42,619 bases of DNA from Streptomyces thinghirensis (GCA_021502835.1 JAKFGP010000030.1:1-42619), one strand, 5' to 3'. Shown: positions 1-9,946, counted from the stretch's first letter. Program-made: numbers and translations. The notes: generated by a model from the sequence alone, not told the origin.

Positions 1-1235
1 GAAGGGGGAGCCAGATGCGTTCCGTCTCCGCCTTGCTCATGCCGGACAGGTCGGCGACCAGCAGGGCGAGCAGCCCGGCGGCCACCAGGAACGCCAGGCG
101 ACCGTCCTCGGCGCTCACGGCGCCGTCCCGCCGCCGTTGGACCAGTACGCCCGCGGTCCGCCGTAGCCCGCGACCGTCGCCAGGCCGACGATTGAGCACC
201 GTGCAGGCGAGGTTCCGCCCACACCCAGTAGCCGTAGGGGCGGACGCCGGCCGCGCCCCTGGTAGTACCGCTCGACCAGCAGGTGGTACGCCTCCCACCA
301 GTCGAATCCGGCCGCGGTGAACGCCACCGGCACCACCGCCATCCCCGCCAGCAGCGGCACGAACAGCACGGGACGCTCCCGCACCCCGCGCCGCCCGAGC
401 CACAGCACCGCCGCCCCGATCACCGCGAACAGCGTCAGGCCGTACGAGAGATAGCAGGTCAGGCCGAACAGCAGCCCCGACCCCGCCGCCCACCACAGCG
501 AGCGTCCGGTGACCGCGAGGGCCAGCAGCGTCACCGCCCACGCGGCGACCGCCGCGAAGTAGCCGTCGGCCGACGTGCCCATCCACACCCGGCCGGTGCC
601 AGGACCAGGAAGGGCGCCGCCCGCCGGGCGAGCCGCTCGCCGGCCAGCGCCCGCACCGCCACCAGCAACCGCCACGCACGCCGTCGCGCCCACCGTGATG
701 CACCAGGCCCCGGCCCAGCCCCGCCGCCCAGCCCGATCCGGTCGAGCAGCACGAAGGTGAGCGTGGCCCCCCGGCGGGTGACCGGCGACATGGGCGGGCC
801 AGTTGTCGGGGAGTGCAGAAGGATGTGCCCGTTGAAATCGCGCAGGGTCGCCGGTACGTCGCGCCAGCGGTCGATGACCGAGAGGTACTCCTGACTGGTG
901 GTGAGCCGGCCGGCGATGCCCCGGCGCCAGCCGTCGATCAGGGCCAGCGACCAGGTCCAGGCCATCGCGGCGCCCCAGGCCGCGGCGAGCAGCGCGCGCC
1001 ACGGCAGACGGGCGGCGACGGCCGGTCCGTACGTGCCGCGGTCGCCGCGCCACCAGGACGGCCGCCGGGGTGCCGGGGCCCAGGTGCGGACCCCAGCGGC
1101 CGAGCAGCGGTGGCCAGCCGACGATCAGGGTGTCGTAGGTGTACACGTTGCGGCCGACCAGGACGGCGGCCGCGACGAGCAGCACGGCGGCCGCGACGGC
1201 GTAGAGGTCGCGAGGGAGGAGCGCAGGCGGGTCAC
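1..1235 (-). CDS. Polytopic membrane protein, glycosyltransferase-39-like (partial)
   Basis: A multi-pass membrane protein that runs off the left edge of the window. In order on the minus strand one sees an N-terminal hydrophobic stretch (AAAVLLVAAAVLVGRN), a soluble loop with ILLHSPDNWPAHVAGHPPG, and several further membrane helices (ALLALAVTG, LFGLTCYLSYGLTLFAVIG, VPLLAGMAVVPVAF). A C-terminal motif SKAETERIWLPL lies at about 1-50. That motif and the loop are typical of actinobacterial membrane proteins related to dolichyl-phosphate-sugar glycosyltransferases (family knowledge); the substrate is unknown. At least four frameshifts lie inside. The start is a GTG at 1235 followed by TRLRSSL. 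It diverges from the molybdopterin oxidoreductase, and the GT2 gene nearby could supply a lipid-linked sugar (inference). Confidence 0.6.
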
Positions 1236-1349
1236 GTCGGCACCGTAGGCCGGGAGATCGCCGACGGGACGGTGCACGCGGCGGACGTCAGCGTTTCGTC
1301 ATGGGTCGGGGGACCGTCCGCGGGGCCGGTCCCGGCCTACCGTCGGGAC

Positions 1350-2582
1350 ATGCGCGACCTCGCCTCACGGCTCCCGTCCTCCCCGGGCTTCTGGCGCAGC
1401 CCCTGCGCGGCCTCCGGTTCACGGCGGTGCTCGGCCTCGTCCTCCTCGTCGGCATCACCGTGCTGTTCGTGACGGGGCTGCTCTCGTACGCCGCGTACAA
1501 CCCCGACCTGGACCCGGTCAACGACAAGACCCCGGACAAGGGAATCCTCGGCTTCTACCTCTTCGCGTGGCCGACCGACCCGGACTGGCTGTACCGCCTC
1601 ACCCAGGGCGTCCACGTCACCCTCGGCCTCACCCTGATCCCGGTGCTGGGCCGAAGCTGGTCGGTCGTGCCGAGGCTCTTCACGCTGCCGCCGGCCCGCT
1701 CGCTCACGCACGCGCTGGAGCGGATCTCGCTGCTGCTGCTGGTCGGGGGCGCGCTGTTCACGTTCCTGACGGGTGTGCTCCAACATCCAGCTGGACTACG
1801 TCTTCCCCGGCTCCTTCTACCCGCTGCACTTCTACGGGGCCTGGGTCTTCTTCGCCGCGTTCGTCGCGCACGCCGCGCTCAAGGTGCCGGTGGCGCTGCG
1901 CAACCTCCGGGCGATGCGCGAGGAGCGCGACGACCTGGTCTCCCCGCGCCCGACCCGCCCCACCGTCTCGCGGCGCGGGGCGCTGTGGCTGGTGGGCGGC
2001 GGCTCGCTGCTGATGTTCGTCACGAACGCCGGCCGCAGCTTCGACGGGCCGCTGCGGGAGACGGCCGTGCTCTCGCCGCACGGCGGGCCCGAACCGGGGA
2101 ACGGCCCCAACGGCTTCCAGATCAACAAGACGGCCGCCTACGCGGGCATCGACCCGGCCGAGACGAGCGAGGACGCCTGGCGCTCGTCGTCACGGGACGC
2201 ACGGGGACCGTCCGGCTCGGCCGGGCCGAACTGCGGCGCCTGGAGCAGCACAGCGCCGCGCTGCCCATCGCCTGCGTCGAGGGCTGGTCGACGTCCGACC
2301 AGTGGTGGCGCGGGGTGCGGCTGCGCGACCTCGCCGCGCTCGTGGGCTTCGAGGACGACCCGCCGGACGTGTTCGCCGAGTCCCTCCAGCGCCGGGGCGC
2401 CTTCCGCAGCGGGGCGCTGCGCGCCAACCAGTGGCCGACCCGCGCTCCCTGCTCGCCCTGGACGTCAACGGCGAGGCGCTGAGCCCGGACCACGGGTATC
2501 CGGCGCGGATCATCGTGCCCACGCCGCGCCGGGCGTGCTGAACACCAAGTGGGTGGCCCGACTGACGTTCGGAGACCTGTGA
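1350..2582 (+). CDS. Membrane-anchored molybdopterin-dependent oxidoreductase
   Basis: The N-terminal third is a cytochrome-b561-like membrane region with about four helices (LGLVLLVGITVLFVTGLLSY, HVTLGLTLIPVLG, ISLLLLVGGALFTFLTG, FYGAWVFFAAFVAHAALK). After a linker comes a sulfite-oxidase-type molybdopterin domain with ACVEGWSTSDQWWRGVRL (the segment that normally contains the Mo-binding cysteine and its WxGV neighbourhood) and a C-terminal LNTKWVARLTFGDL. The start ATG 1350 gives MRDLASRLPSSPGFWRSP. Frameshifts are evident near 1410, 1785, 2185, 2440 and 2525. The stop overlaps the next start as ATGA at 2580-2584, so the next membrane protein is translationally coupled. The electron acceptor and substrate cannot be read from the sequence. 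Confidence 0.8.
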
Positions 2583-3093
2583 TGAACCCTGTGCGTGGGC
2601 TGCCGCGCCCCGTGATCGGCAGCCCCTTCCAGATTGTCCTGCTCGCCTGCTCCTTCGCGCTCGCGGGTTACGCGGGTGTGCGGGCTGCTCGCCGGCGACC
2701 GGCTGGGCGTGGTGCTGTGGTTCGTGGGGGCGGCGCTGCTGCACGACCTGGTGCTGCTGCCCCTGTACGCGGTGGCCGACCGGGCGGTCCTGCGGGGGCT
2801 GGGGGCGGCCGGACGCCGTGATGGGCGCTGTACGTGCGGGTCCCGGCCGCCTTTTTCGGGCTGCTCCTGCTGGTCTGGTTCCCGCTGATCAGCGGCCGGG
2901 TGGACGCGCGTTACCGGTCGGTTGCGCGCTCGTCGGCGGACGGCTTCCTCGCCCGCTGGCTGCTGATCACGGCCGCGCTGTTCGGCGGCTCGGCACTGTT
3001 GCTGGCGGTGCGGTCGCTGTGGTCGCCGCGATCGCTGTGGTCGCAGCGGTCGCCGCGCAGTGCGACGAAGCGGCGTCCCCCGACGTCCACTGA
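2582..3093 (+). CDS. Small polytopic membrane protein
   Basis: Starts at the ATG inside the ATGA overlap with the preceding oxidoreductase. It reads MNPVRGLPRPVIGSPFQIV, then hydrophobic segments (LLACSFALAGYAGV, LGVVLWFVGAALLHDLVLLP, FFGLLLLVWFPLISG, WLLITAALFGGSALLLAV) and a short tail ending CDEAASPDVH. Frameshifts occur near 2690, 2825 and 3010. I do not recognise the family. Coupling to the molybdopterin oxidoreductase suggests a membrane partner or quinone/haem-linked subunit, which is inference only. It converges on the methyltransferase gene, and the two 3' ends may overlap. Confidence 0.55.
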
Positions 3094-3776
3094 GCGGCGG
3101 TCCGCAGGCCGGCGGTACCCGCGTGGCGGAGCAGGGCGGGGGTGCCGATCCGTGCCCAGGAAAGGGGCTGTCGGCGCCGGGCGGCGCGATGACGTCGACG
3201 ACCTGCACGTGGGTGCGTTCGTCGACGTCCACCGGGGCCGTCTCGGCGATCAGCAGGCCGCCGGGCGCGAGCAGGGCGGCGACGCGCATGAGCAGGGCAC
3301 GGGGTCGCCGCCGATGCCGACGTTGCCGTCCATGAGGAGGACGGTGCCCCACCGGCCCTCGCCCGGCAGGGGCTCGAAGACCGAGCGCCGCAGCGACTGG
3401 CCCCCGAGTCGCAGGGTGCGGGCGACGGCGGCCTCGCTGACGTCGATGCCGAGGACGGTCCGGCCCCGGGCGGCGAGTTCCCGCCACCAGCCGGCCGGGG
3501 CCGCAGCCCACGTCGAGCACGGCACCCTCGCACCGGTCCAGCACCTCCAGGTCGACCGCGTCGGCCCGCGACACCAGCGCCTCGACCTCCAGCGGCAGCA
3601 GCCAGCCGTCCACCCGGCGCAGGAACAGCGGACCGCGCGCCGGCGCGCAGGGCGGCGGAGTAGGGTCGAGGCGGCCCAGGGGCCGGGAGCGGTGCCTCGC
3701 GCGGCGGGTACGCCGGGACGGCCGGGGGTGGCCGACCGACCGGCCGCTCGCCTGCCCGCCCGTAGTTCCTGCTCAT
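3050..3776 (-). CDS. Class I SAM-dependent methyltransferase
   Basis: Motif I is clear: GAVLDVGCGPGRLVAELAARG, followed by VLGIDVSEAAVA (acidic residue binding the ribose), GTVLLMDGNVGIGGDP and ALLAPGGLLIAETAP. The substrate is not predictable. The start ATG 3776 (MSRNYGRAGERP) overlaps the stop of the upstream DUF2064 gene by 4 bases (ATGA), so it closes a coupled operon GT2 - DUF2064 - methyltransferase. The C-terminus is blurred by frameshifts. One reading ends in WTSGGRRFVALR near 3050 and then stays open to a TAA at 2911, which would overlap the convergent membrane protein. The true stop is therefore uncertain. Confidence 0.7.
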
Positions 3777-4406
3777 CGGCCCGCCCGTCGTCCGGCCGAC
3801 TCTCCGTGCGCACGCGGCCAGCCGGGCGGCGAACCGGCCGTGCGGGGCCAGTGCGGCCACCGCCGACGCGTCGGCGCGGTGTCGACGTCGCGCAGGCGCG
3901 GCAGGTCGCGCACCCGCAGCCCCGCCGCGAGGAGCCGCGCCCGCTGCACGGCCCCGTCACCGGCGTCGACATGGGCACGCCCCGCAGCAGCGCGGGGTCG
4001 GGGCGGACCAGGCCCAGGGCCCAGAAACCGCCGTCCTCGGCCGGACCGACGTACGCGTCGCAGCCCGTCGAAGTCCACGGTGAGCAGCTCCGGCGTCACC
4101 TGTGGGTGTCCATCCCGATCAGCAGGGCGGGCCCGGCGCACCCGGCGAAGGCGTCCGCGAGCCGTTCGTCGAGGCCGCCCGCGCACTGCGGTACGACGTC
4201 GATGCCGGGCGGCAGCCAGGGCCGGGGGCGCCGTCCAGCACCAGCACCCGGCGCCGCGGCGGGTGTCGCGGCCACGGCGCGCAGGGTGTCGGCGAGGGCC
4301 GCCTCGGCGAGCGCGGCCGCCTGGACCGGCGTGAAGGGCGGGGTGAGCCGCGTCTTGACCCGGCCGGGACGGGGGTTCCTTGGCGATGACGAGGAAGGGT
4401 GGTCAC
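3773..4406 (-). CDS. DUF2064 nucleotidyl/glycosyltransferase-like protein
   Basis: Joining the frames gives a DUF2064 (TIGR04282-like) protein: LLVIAKEPRPGRVKTRLTPP at the N-terminus, VLVLDGAPG, LLIGMDTPQVTPELL, YVGPAEDGGFWALGL and a C-terminal RDLPRLRDVDTA. These are the conserved blocks of a GT-A-fold family often found beside GT2 enzymes and thought to transfer or activate sugars (family knowledge; activity poorly known). Length is about 210 residues, usual for the family. The start GTG 4406 overlaps the GT2 stop by 4 bases, and the stop at 3773 overlaps the methyltransferase start. There are several single-base frameshifts (near 4380, 4220, 4050, 3990 and 3880). Confidence 0.75.
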
Positions 4407-5117
4407 GTGCCGCTCACCTCGGGCTCTCCGCGCGGGCCGGTCCGGCGGGCCGGCGCCTCGGCCAGGACGCGCGCGTGGCGTCCCGTACCGCGTGCCAGGT
4501 GCCGCGCCAGGTCCCCGTCACCTTCGAGGCACCGGTGCGGGGCAGATAGGGGATGTCGTGCCGGTGATCCGCCAGCCCGCGTCGGCGGCGCGCACCGCAT
4601 CTGCAGCGGGTAGCCGCTGCGCCGGTCGGTGAGACCGAGGGCGAGCAGCGGCTCGCGGCGGGCGGCGCAGCGGGCCGAGGTCGTGCAGGCCCAGGCCGGT
4701 GCGGCGGCGCAGCATCCGGGCGAGCGCGAGGGTTGCCGGCGCGGGCGTGCGCGGGCCACGCCCCCGGCCCTGCGGGCGTCGGCGGCCAGACCAGGTCCGC
4801 GGTGCCGGCGCGGATCTCGCGCACGAAGGGTGCCAGCAGGGCCGGGTCGAGGGAGGCGTCGCAGTCGCAGGAAGCAGACGACGTCGGCGGTGTGGCGGTC
4901 AGCCCGGCGTGGCGGAAGGCGGCGCCGAAACCAGCGGCGCGGCTCGGTCACGACCGTGGCGCCGTGCAGCGCGGGCGATGTCCGCCGAGCCGTCGGTGGA
5001 GCGTTGTCGACGACGAGCGCGCCAGCCGGCCGGGAACGCGGGCCAGGACCCGAGGGCCCCGGCCTCGTTCAGGCACGGCAGCACGAGGTCGACGTCCGGA
5101 GGCGGGCGAGGTGGTCA
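4403..5117 (-). CDS. Family 2 glycosyltransferase
   Basis: A GT-A fold glycosyltransferase of the dolichyl-phosphate-mannose synthase type. Recognisable blocks, in order: DVDLVLPCLNEAGAL, VDNGSTDGSADIARALGA (nucleotide binding; partly restored across a frameshift), VVTEPRRGFGAA, DVVCFCDCDASLDP (DxD-type metal site), LGLTDRRSGYPLQM, HDIPYLPRTGASKVTGTWRG and a C-terminal VSGT stop at 4403. It probably moves a sugar from a nucleotide donor to a lipid or small acceptor in the cytoplasm; the donor is unknown. The chosen start is GTG 5117 (MTTSPASG). It is the first gene of the operon with DUF2064 and a methyltransferase, joined by 4-base overlaps. At least five frameshifts are present. Confidence 0.8.
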
Positions 5118-5238
5118 CGGTTTCACCCTACGAACCCGAACCGGCGATCGGACTCCCGCTCCTTACGAAACGCGGACGTCGCGGGTCCGGCGACCCCGGG
5201 GGACGCCGCCGACCGGGGGCACGGTGCGAGGCTGGCAC

Positions 5239-6523
5239 ATGCAGCAGCAGCCGTACGAGTCCGCGCCCTCGGGCGGCGGGGCACCGACAGGGTCTTCGGG
5301 TGGGCCCCGGGCCGGGTCTTCGGGCGTGCCCCGGTACGGGGCGCCGGCGGGGTCTTCCGGGTGGGGCCCCGGGCCGGGTCTTCCGCGGGCGTGCCTCGGG
5401 CCGGGGCGCCGGCAGGGTCTTCCGGGCATGCCTCGGGGCCGGGCGCCGACGGGTCTCGGATGTGCCCCGGAGCGCGCTCCCGGCCGCGCCTCCAGGCGGG
5501 CCCCGGGCCGGGTCACCGGCCGTGTCTTCGGATGCGCCGGGGAAGCGGTCCCGAGCGCGGTTCCCCGGGCGGCGCGCTCCCGAACGGGTCTTACACCGGG
5601 CGCGCCCCGGAACGACTTCCCGGACACGCCCCCCGGACGGATCTGAGCGTGCCCCGGAAGCGGTTCCCCGGACACGCGCTCCTCGGGCGGGCGCCGGAGG
5701 GATCCCCGGGGCGTCCCCCAGGACCTGGCTCCCCGGACACGCTCCCGGACGAGCGCCGGAGCGGATCCCCGGGGACGCCCCCGAACGGCTCCCCGGACAC
5801 GCCCCGAAAACGGTCCCCGACCGGACCCCCACCCACCACCGCCCGGGTCCTGGTCGTCGATGACGGCCCCACCGTCGCGGAGGTCGTGGCCGGCCATCTG
5901 GATCGCGCCGGTTATATCGTCGATCGGGCCGACGACGGGCCGACGCGCTCGCCCGGGCCGCCGCGCACCGGCCGGACCTGGTGGTGCTGGACCTGATGCT
6001 GCCCGGCATGGACGGCCCGGAGGTGTGCCGGCGGATGCGTGGCCAGGGGGCCCGTGCCGGTCATCATGCTGACCGCCCGCGGCGACAGGACGACCGCATC
6101 CTGGGCCTGGAGGTCGGCGCCGACGACTACGTGACCAAGCCGTTCAGCCGCGGGAGCTGGTGCTGCGGGTGGAGTCCGTGCTCCGCCGCACCCGGCCCGC
6201 GGCGGTGGAGCGGCCCCTGGGCGCGGCCGGCCTGACCGTCGACCCGGTCGCCCGGCGGGCCACCAAGAACGGCGCCGAACTCGCCCTCACCCTGCGCGAG
6301 TTCGACCTGCTCGCCTTCCTCCTGCGGCACCCGGGACGGGCGTTCGCCCGGGAGGAGCTGATGCACCGCGTGTGGGGCTGGGACTTCGGCGACCTGTCCA
6401 CCGTCACCGTCCACGTCCGGCGGCTGCGCGGAAAGGTCGAGGACGACCCGGCCCGGCCCCGGCTGATCCAGACCGTGTGGGGCGTGGGCTACCGCTTCGA
6501 CCCGGCCGGGCGGAGGCGGACTG
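5239..6523 (+). CDS. OmpR-type response regulator with long repetitive N-terminus
   Basis: The receiver domain starts near 5848 with ARVLVVDDGPTVAEVVAG (acidic pocket), has LVVLDLMLPGMDG (phosphorylated Asp), VIMLTARGD and GADDYVTKPFS (conserved Lys). A winged-helix effector follows, with LTLREFDLLAFLLRHPG, EELMHRVWGWDFGDLSTV, VTVHVRRLRGKVEDDP and QTVWGVGYRF. In this family the receiver usually begins within about 15 residues of the start. Here the only good upstream ATG I see is at 5239 (MQQQPYESAPSGGG), leaving about 200 residues of Gly/Pro/Ser/Arg-rich repeats in front. The start could instead be later. The stop at 6521-6523 lies 3 bases before the kinase GTG. Frameshifts near 5945, 6050, 6085, 6150 and 6510. 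Confidence 0.75.
5281..5840. repeat. Imperfect tandem repeats, about 60 bp period in the right half
   Basis: A low-complexity stretch in front of the receiver domain. A block CCCCGGACACG-like recurs near 5611, 5665, 5729 and 5789, and GGATCCCCGGGG recurs near 5700 and 5763, giving a period of roughly 54-64 bases. The left half repeats GGGTCTTCSGGG and GTGCCYCGG at shorter intervals. In the frame that enters the receiver domain it would encode Pro/Gly/Ser/Arg repeats such as RSGSPGTPPNGSPDTP. It may be coding or may be an expanded leader. Confidence 0.6.
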
Positions 6524-6526
6524 ACC

Positions 6527-7638
6527 GTGTCCGACACCCTTCTCATCGCCCTCTACGCCTTCGCCGGCGCCGCCGCCGCCGGCCTGGTGGGAGCAGGCGT
6601 ACTGCGGCTGATCCGGCGGCGTTCACTGACCGCGTCGCTCGCGGTGGTGGCGGCGGTCGCCGTCCCTCGCGATGCTCGCGGGCACTCGCGGTCGCCTGGG
6701 CGATGTTCCTGTCCCCGCACGACCTGTCCGTCGTCACGACCGTCGTGGCGATGGCGGCCGTGGTCTCCCTGGCCACCGCCCTGCTGCTGGGCCGCTGGGT
6801 CCGTCGCCCGCAGCCGCAGACTGACCGTCGCCGCCCGCTCGTTCGGCGACGACGGCGGCTACGCGGCCCCCACGGCCCGGTGCGACCGCCGAACTGGACG
6901 CGCTCAGCCGTGAGCTGGCGGCCACCAGCGCCCGGCTCACGGAATCCCGGCAACGGGAACGCGCCCTGGAGACCTCCCGGCGCGAACTGGTCGCCTGGAT
7001 CTCGCACGACCTGCGTACCCCGCTGGCCGGCCTGCGCGCCATGTCCGAGGCCCTGGAGGACGGCGTCGCCCGGACCCCGACCGCTACCTCCGCCAGATCC
7101 GCACCGAGGTGGAACGCCTCAACGACATGGTCGGCGACCTCTTCGAGCTGTCCCGCATCCACGCCGGCACTCCCCCCTCGCCCGGCCCGGATCTCCTCTA
7201 CGACCTGGTCGGCGACGCCCTCGCGGGCGCGGACCCGCTCGCGCGGGAGCACGGCGTAGCGGCTGGTCGGCGAGCGCCGTGGCGGCCGTACCGGTCGAGG
7301 TGGACGGCAAGGGAGATGAGCCGGGTCCTGGGCAACCTGCTGGTCAACGCGATCCGCCGCACGCCCGCCGACGGCACGGTCGCGGTCGCCGCCGAGCGCT
7401 CGCCCGACGGCGTGGTGGTATCCGTGACCGACGGCTGCGGCGGCATCCCCGAGGAGGACCTGCCGCGCGTCTTCGACACCGGCTGGCGCGGCACCCACGC
7501 CCGTACCCGCCCGCCGGCGCGGGCCTCGGCCTCGCCATCGTCCGGGGCATCGTGGAGGCCCACCGCGGCCGGGCCACCGTACGCAACATCCCCGGGCGGC
7601 TGCCGCTTCGAGGTGACCCTGCCGGCACCGGAGGGTGA
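6527..7638 (+). CDS. Sensor histidine kinase, partner of the response regulator
   Basis: GTG 6527 ([19 protein letters not shown]) begins two membrane helices ([18 protein letters not shown] and a second near [17 protein letters not shown]). After a short HAMP-like linker comes the dimerisation domain with the H-box [19 protein letters not shown]. Then follow [17 protein letters not shown] and the ATPase domain with [15 protein letters not shown] (N box), [22 protein letters not shown] (G1) and [18 protein letters not shown] (G2). Ligand unknown; the extracytoplasmic part is very short, so it may sense the membrane or an internal signal. Frameshifts near 6670, 6810, 6890, 7070, 7260, 7500 and 7590. 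It sits 3 bases after the regulator, so they are one operon. It converges on the epimerase gene. Confidence 0.85.
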
Positions 7639-7689
7639 ACCGGCCGGGCCCGCACGGCACGGACCGCGGACCGCGGACCGCGGATGTGC

Positions 7690-8714
7690 TCACTCCCCGC
7701 GCAGCCCCGCCCGCGCGAACTCCCGCATCCCTCCGCGAAACCGACCCGTGGCCGCCACCCCAGTTCGGCCCGCAACCGCGGAGGAGTCGGCGGTGATGTG
7801 GCGGACGTCGCCGAGGCGGTACTCGCCGGTGACGACGGGCTCGGGTCCGCCGTACGCGGCGGCCAGCGAGGCGACCGCCATCCCGCCCACCGTGTGCGGT
7901 TCGCCGCTGCCGGTGTTGTACGCCGTGAGCGTCCCGCCCGGTGGCTCGGCCTCCAGCGCCGGCGAGGTTCGCCGCGGCCACGTCCCGTAGCCGTGCACGA
8001 AGTCCCGGAGCTGGCGGCCGTCCTCGAAGACACGCGGAGCCTCCCGCGGGCGAGCGCGGAACGGAAGAAGGAGGCGACACCGGCGTACGGGGGTATAGCG
8101 CGGCATCCGGGGCCCGTACACGTTGTGGTAGCGCAGGGACACGGCCGTCGCGCCGGTCGTCCGGGCCCAGGCGGCGGCCAGGTGCTCCTGGCCGAGCTTG
8201 GTGGTGGCGTACACGTTGCGCGGGTCGGCCGGGGCGTCCCTCGCCGACCAGCCCGGGGGGACAGATCCGTGCCGCACACACCGGGCACGCGGGTTCGAAT
8301 CGGCCCGCGTCCAGGTCGGCGGCGGCGCGCGGCTTGGCCGGCCACGACTCCGTGCCGGCGGCACGTGTACCGGCCCCCTCCTGTACACGACCATCGACCC
8401 GGGCGAGCACCAGAGCCGCCGCACACCCGCGTCCGCCATGGCGCTGAGCAGGGACGGCGGTGCCGAGGTCGTTGCGCGAGACGCGTACCTCCGCCGCGTC
8501 GGCGAACCCGTTGCCGAGCCCGACCATCGCCGCCTGGTGGACACGGCGTCGACCCCGGCCAGGGCCCGGGCGACGGCCCGCCGGGGTCGCGCACGTCCGC
8601 GCCGGGGTCCTCGCGCGGACGTCGTAGCCGACGGGTTCGTGCCCGTGCGCCGCAGCGCCTCCACGTGACATGGGACCCGATGAACCCGGCAGCGCCGGTG
8701 ACCAGTACGCGCAT
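7690..8714 (-). CDS. NAD-dependent epimerase/dehydratase (GalE-like SDR)
   Basis: Extended short-chain dehydrogenase acting on a nucleotide sugar. It starts MRVLVTGAAGFIGSHV (GxxGxxG dinucleotide-binding motif), then VVHQAAMVGLGNGFADAAE, RRLVLASSMVVYGEGRY (catalytic Ser), YATTKLGQEHLAAAWAR (YxxxK), LRYHNVYGPRMPRYTPYAGV, FEDGRQLRDFVHV, YNTGSGEP and LRAELGWRPRVGFAEGM near the end. Specific reaction unknown; the layout matches UDP-glucose 4-epimerase relatives of about 340 residues. There are at least six single-base frameshifts, but motif order and spacing are complete. The gene is convergent with the kinase and divergent from the secreted protein at 8939. Confidence 0.85.
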
Positions 8715-8938
8715 ACGGCCACGCTAGGACGGCGTGGGGCGGCGGGCGGGTGCGCCCGCCCGGCACGTCATGAGTCCGTAAACCGGGCGGGGCGCGGCCG
8801 TCGACGGCGACTTTGCCATCCCCCAACCCGTCCCGCAGTTGCCTCGTCTCCGTCCGACCACGTCCACACTCACGCGAGCAGACGCGACGCGACACCGCGA
8901 CGCCGGCCACACGCCGACCGACGAGAGAGAGCGACCCG

Positions 8939-9313
8939 ATGCGCCGAACCATCCTCAGCGCCGTGGCCCTGGCGTGCACCGCCGTACTGGCGGCCACCGC
9001 ACCCGCGTTCGCCGACGACCCGACCCCGGTCCCCTCCACCCGCCGGCGCGCGGGCGCCGAGCCCCGGCACCGAGCCGAGCGAGGTGCCGTCGCCCTCCGT
9101 CAGCTCGCCGGCCCCGGCGGCGGGCCGTCCCGTGCGCCGGCCGACGGCCAGGTCTCCACCGTGCCCGAGGGCGCGCCCGACACCGGGGTCGCGGCGCCGG
9201 CGTCCTCCGGGACCGACGAAGGGCTCATCGGCGCGGGCGCCGGTGGCGGTGCTCGTCGCGGGCGGCGCGGTCCTCTCGTCGTACGCCGCCGGCGGCAGCG
9301 ACCAGGGGTATGA
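8939..9313 (+). CDS. Secreted Pro/Ser-rich protein with C-terminal membrane anchor
   Basis: A clean signal peptide at the ATG 8939: MRRTILSAVALACTAVLAAT followed by APAFADDP, a probable signal-peptidase cut after AFA. The mature part is Pro/Ser/Ala-rich with no fold I recognise. Near the C-terminus lies GAPDTGVAAPASSGTDEGL, an LPxTG-like site, then a hydrophobic stretch (LIGAGAVAVLVAGGAV) and an Arg-rich tail RRRRQRPGV. The layout is that of a sortase substrate, and the stop overlaps the start of a class F sortase as ATGA. Frameshifts near 9050, 9125 and 9245. It is probably linked to the cell wall by the next gene product (inference). Confidence 0.7.
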   Translation: MRRTILSAVALACTAVLAATAPAFADDPTPVPSTRRRAGAEPRHRAERGAVALRQLAGPGGGPSRAPADGQVSTVPEGAPDTGVAAPASSGTDEGLIGAGAGGGARRGRRGPLVVRRRRQRPGV

Positions 9314-9946
9314 CCCCGCTCTCCCGGCGCGTCCTCGCCACCACCCGCGCTGGCCGCGCTCCTCGTGGGCTGCGGCGGCGGGCCACGGGGGACGACGCGA
9401 GTCGGACGGCACGTCACGCGGCGCGCCTTTCCGTCGTCCGCACGCCTCCGCTAAGTCGAGTTGTGCCGCCCCTGGAGCGTTCAGGATTTTGAGTCCGGCC
9501 TGCGCATCCGGCCATCGGCGTCGACACCCCGGTGATGCGGCTGGGGCTGGCGGCGGACCGGCACGGTGGAGGTCCCGCCCGTCACGGACGACGACCGCGC
9601 CGGCTGGTACCGGCACTCGCCGACCCCGGGTCAGGTCGGGCCGTCGGTCGTCCTCGGCCATGTCACGGTCGGCACCCACGGGGACGGGGTCTTCCGGCAC
9701 CTCGCGCGGCTGCACCGGGGCGACCGGATCGAGGCGCGCCTGGAGAACGGCACGGCGGCGGAGTTCAGGGTCACCGCCGTACGGACGGTGGCGAAGGCCG
9801 ACTTCCCGACCGACGACGTCTACGGGGACGTGGACCGCCCGGAGTTGCGGCTCATCACCTGCGGCGGCCGCAGGGTCGGCGAGGAGTACCGGGACAACGT
9901 GATCGCCTTCCGCCGACCTCGCCTCGACGAGCCCGCGCCCGCCTGA
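9310..9946 (+). CDS. Class F sortase
   Basis: Transpeptidase that would anchor a secreted protein to the envelope. The ATG 9310 (MTPLSRRVLATT) begins a hydrophobic N-terminus with an LVGCGGG lipobox-like run. The catalytic domain has IGVDTPVMRLGLAADGTVEVPP, the catalytic His in VVLGHVTVGTHGDG, ARLHRGDRIEARLENG, the catalytic Cys in LRLITCGG and the active-site Arg in GEEYRDNVIAF. All three catalytic residues are present. Frameshifts near 9340, 9500, 9560 and 9912. Without the last one, the frame would continue to a stop near 10003. It is translationally coupled to the LPxTG-like protein before it, so the pair is probably enzyme and substrate. Confidence 0.8.

Noticed and set aside
2834..4549. 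Very long plus-strand open frame across three minus-strand genes
   Set aside because: It is the antisense shadow of the methyltransferase, DUF2064 and GT2 genes, whose family motifs are clear on the minus strand.
5281..5840. Possible CRISPR array
   Set aside because: Repeats are imperfect, GC-rich and of variable spacing without unique spacers. They continue into a coding frame and no cas gene is present.
7661..7684. Three tandem copies of GGACCGC between the kinase and epimerase
   Set aside because: Short, GC-rich and located at convergent gene ends; likely slippage without function.
8282..8310. tRNA-like T-loop word GGTTCGAATC
   Set aside because: It lies inside the epimerase gene, and no acceptor stem, anticodon arm or D-loop pairs around it.
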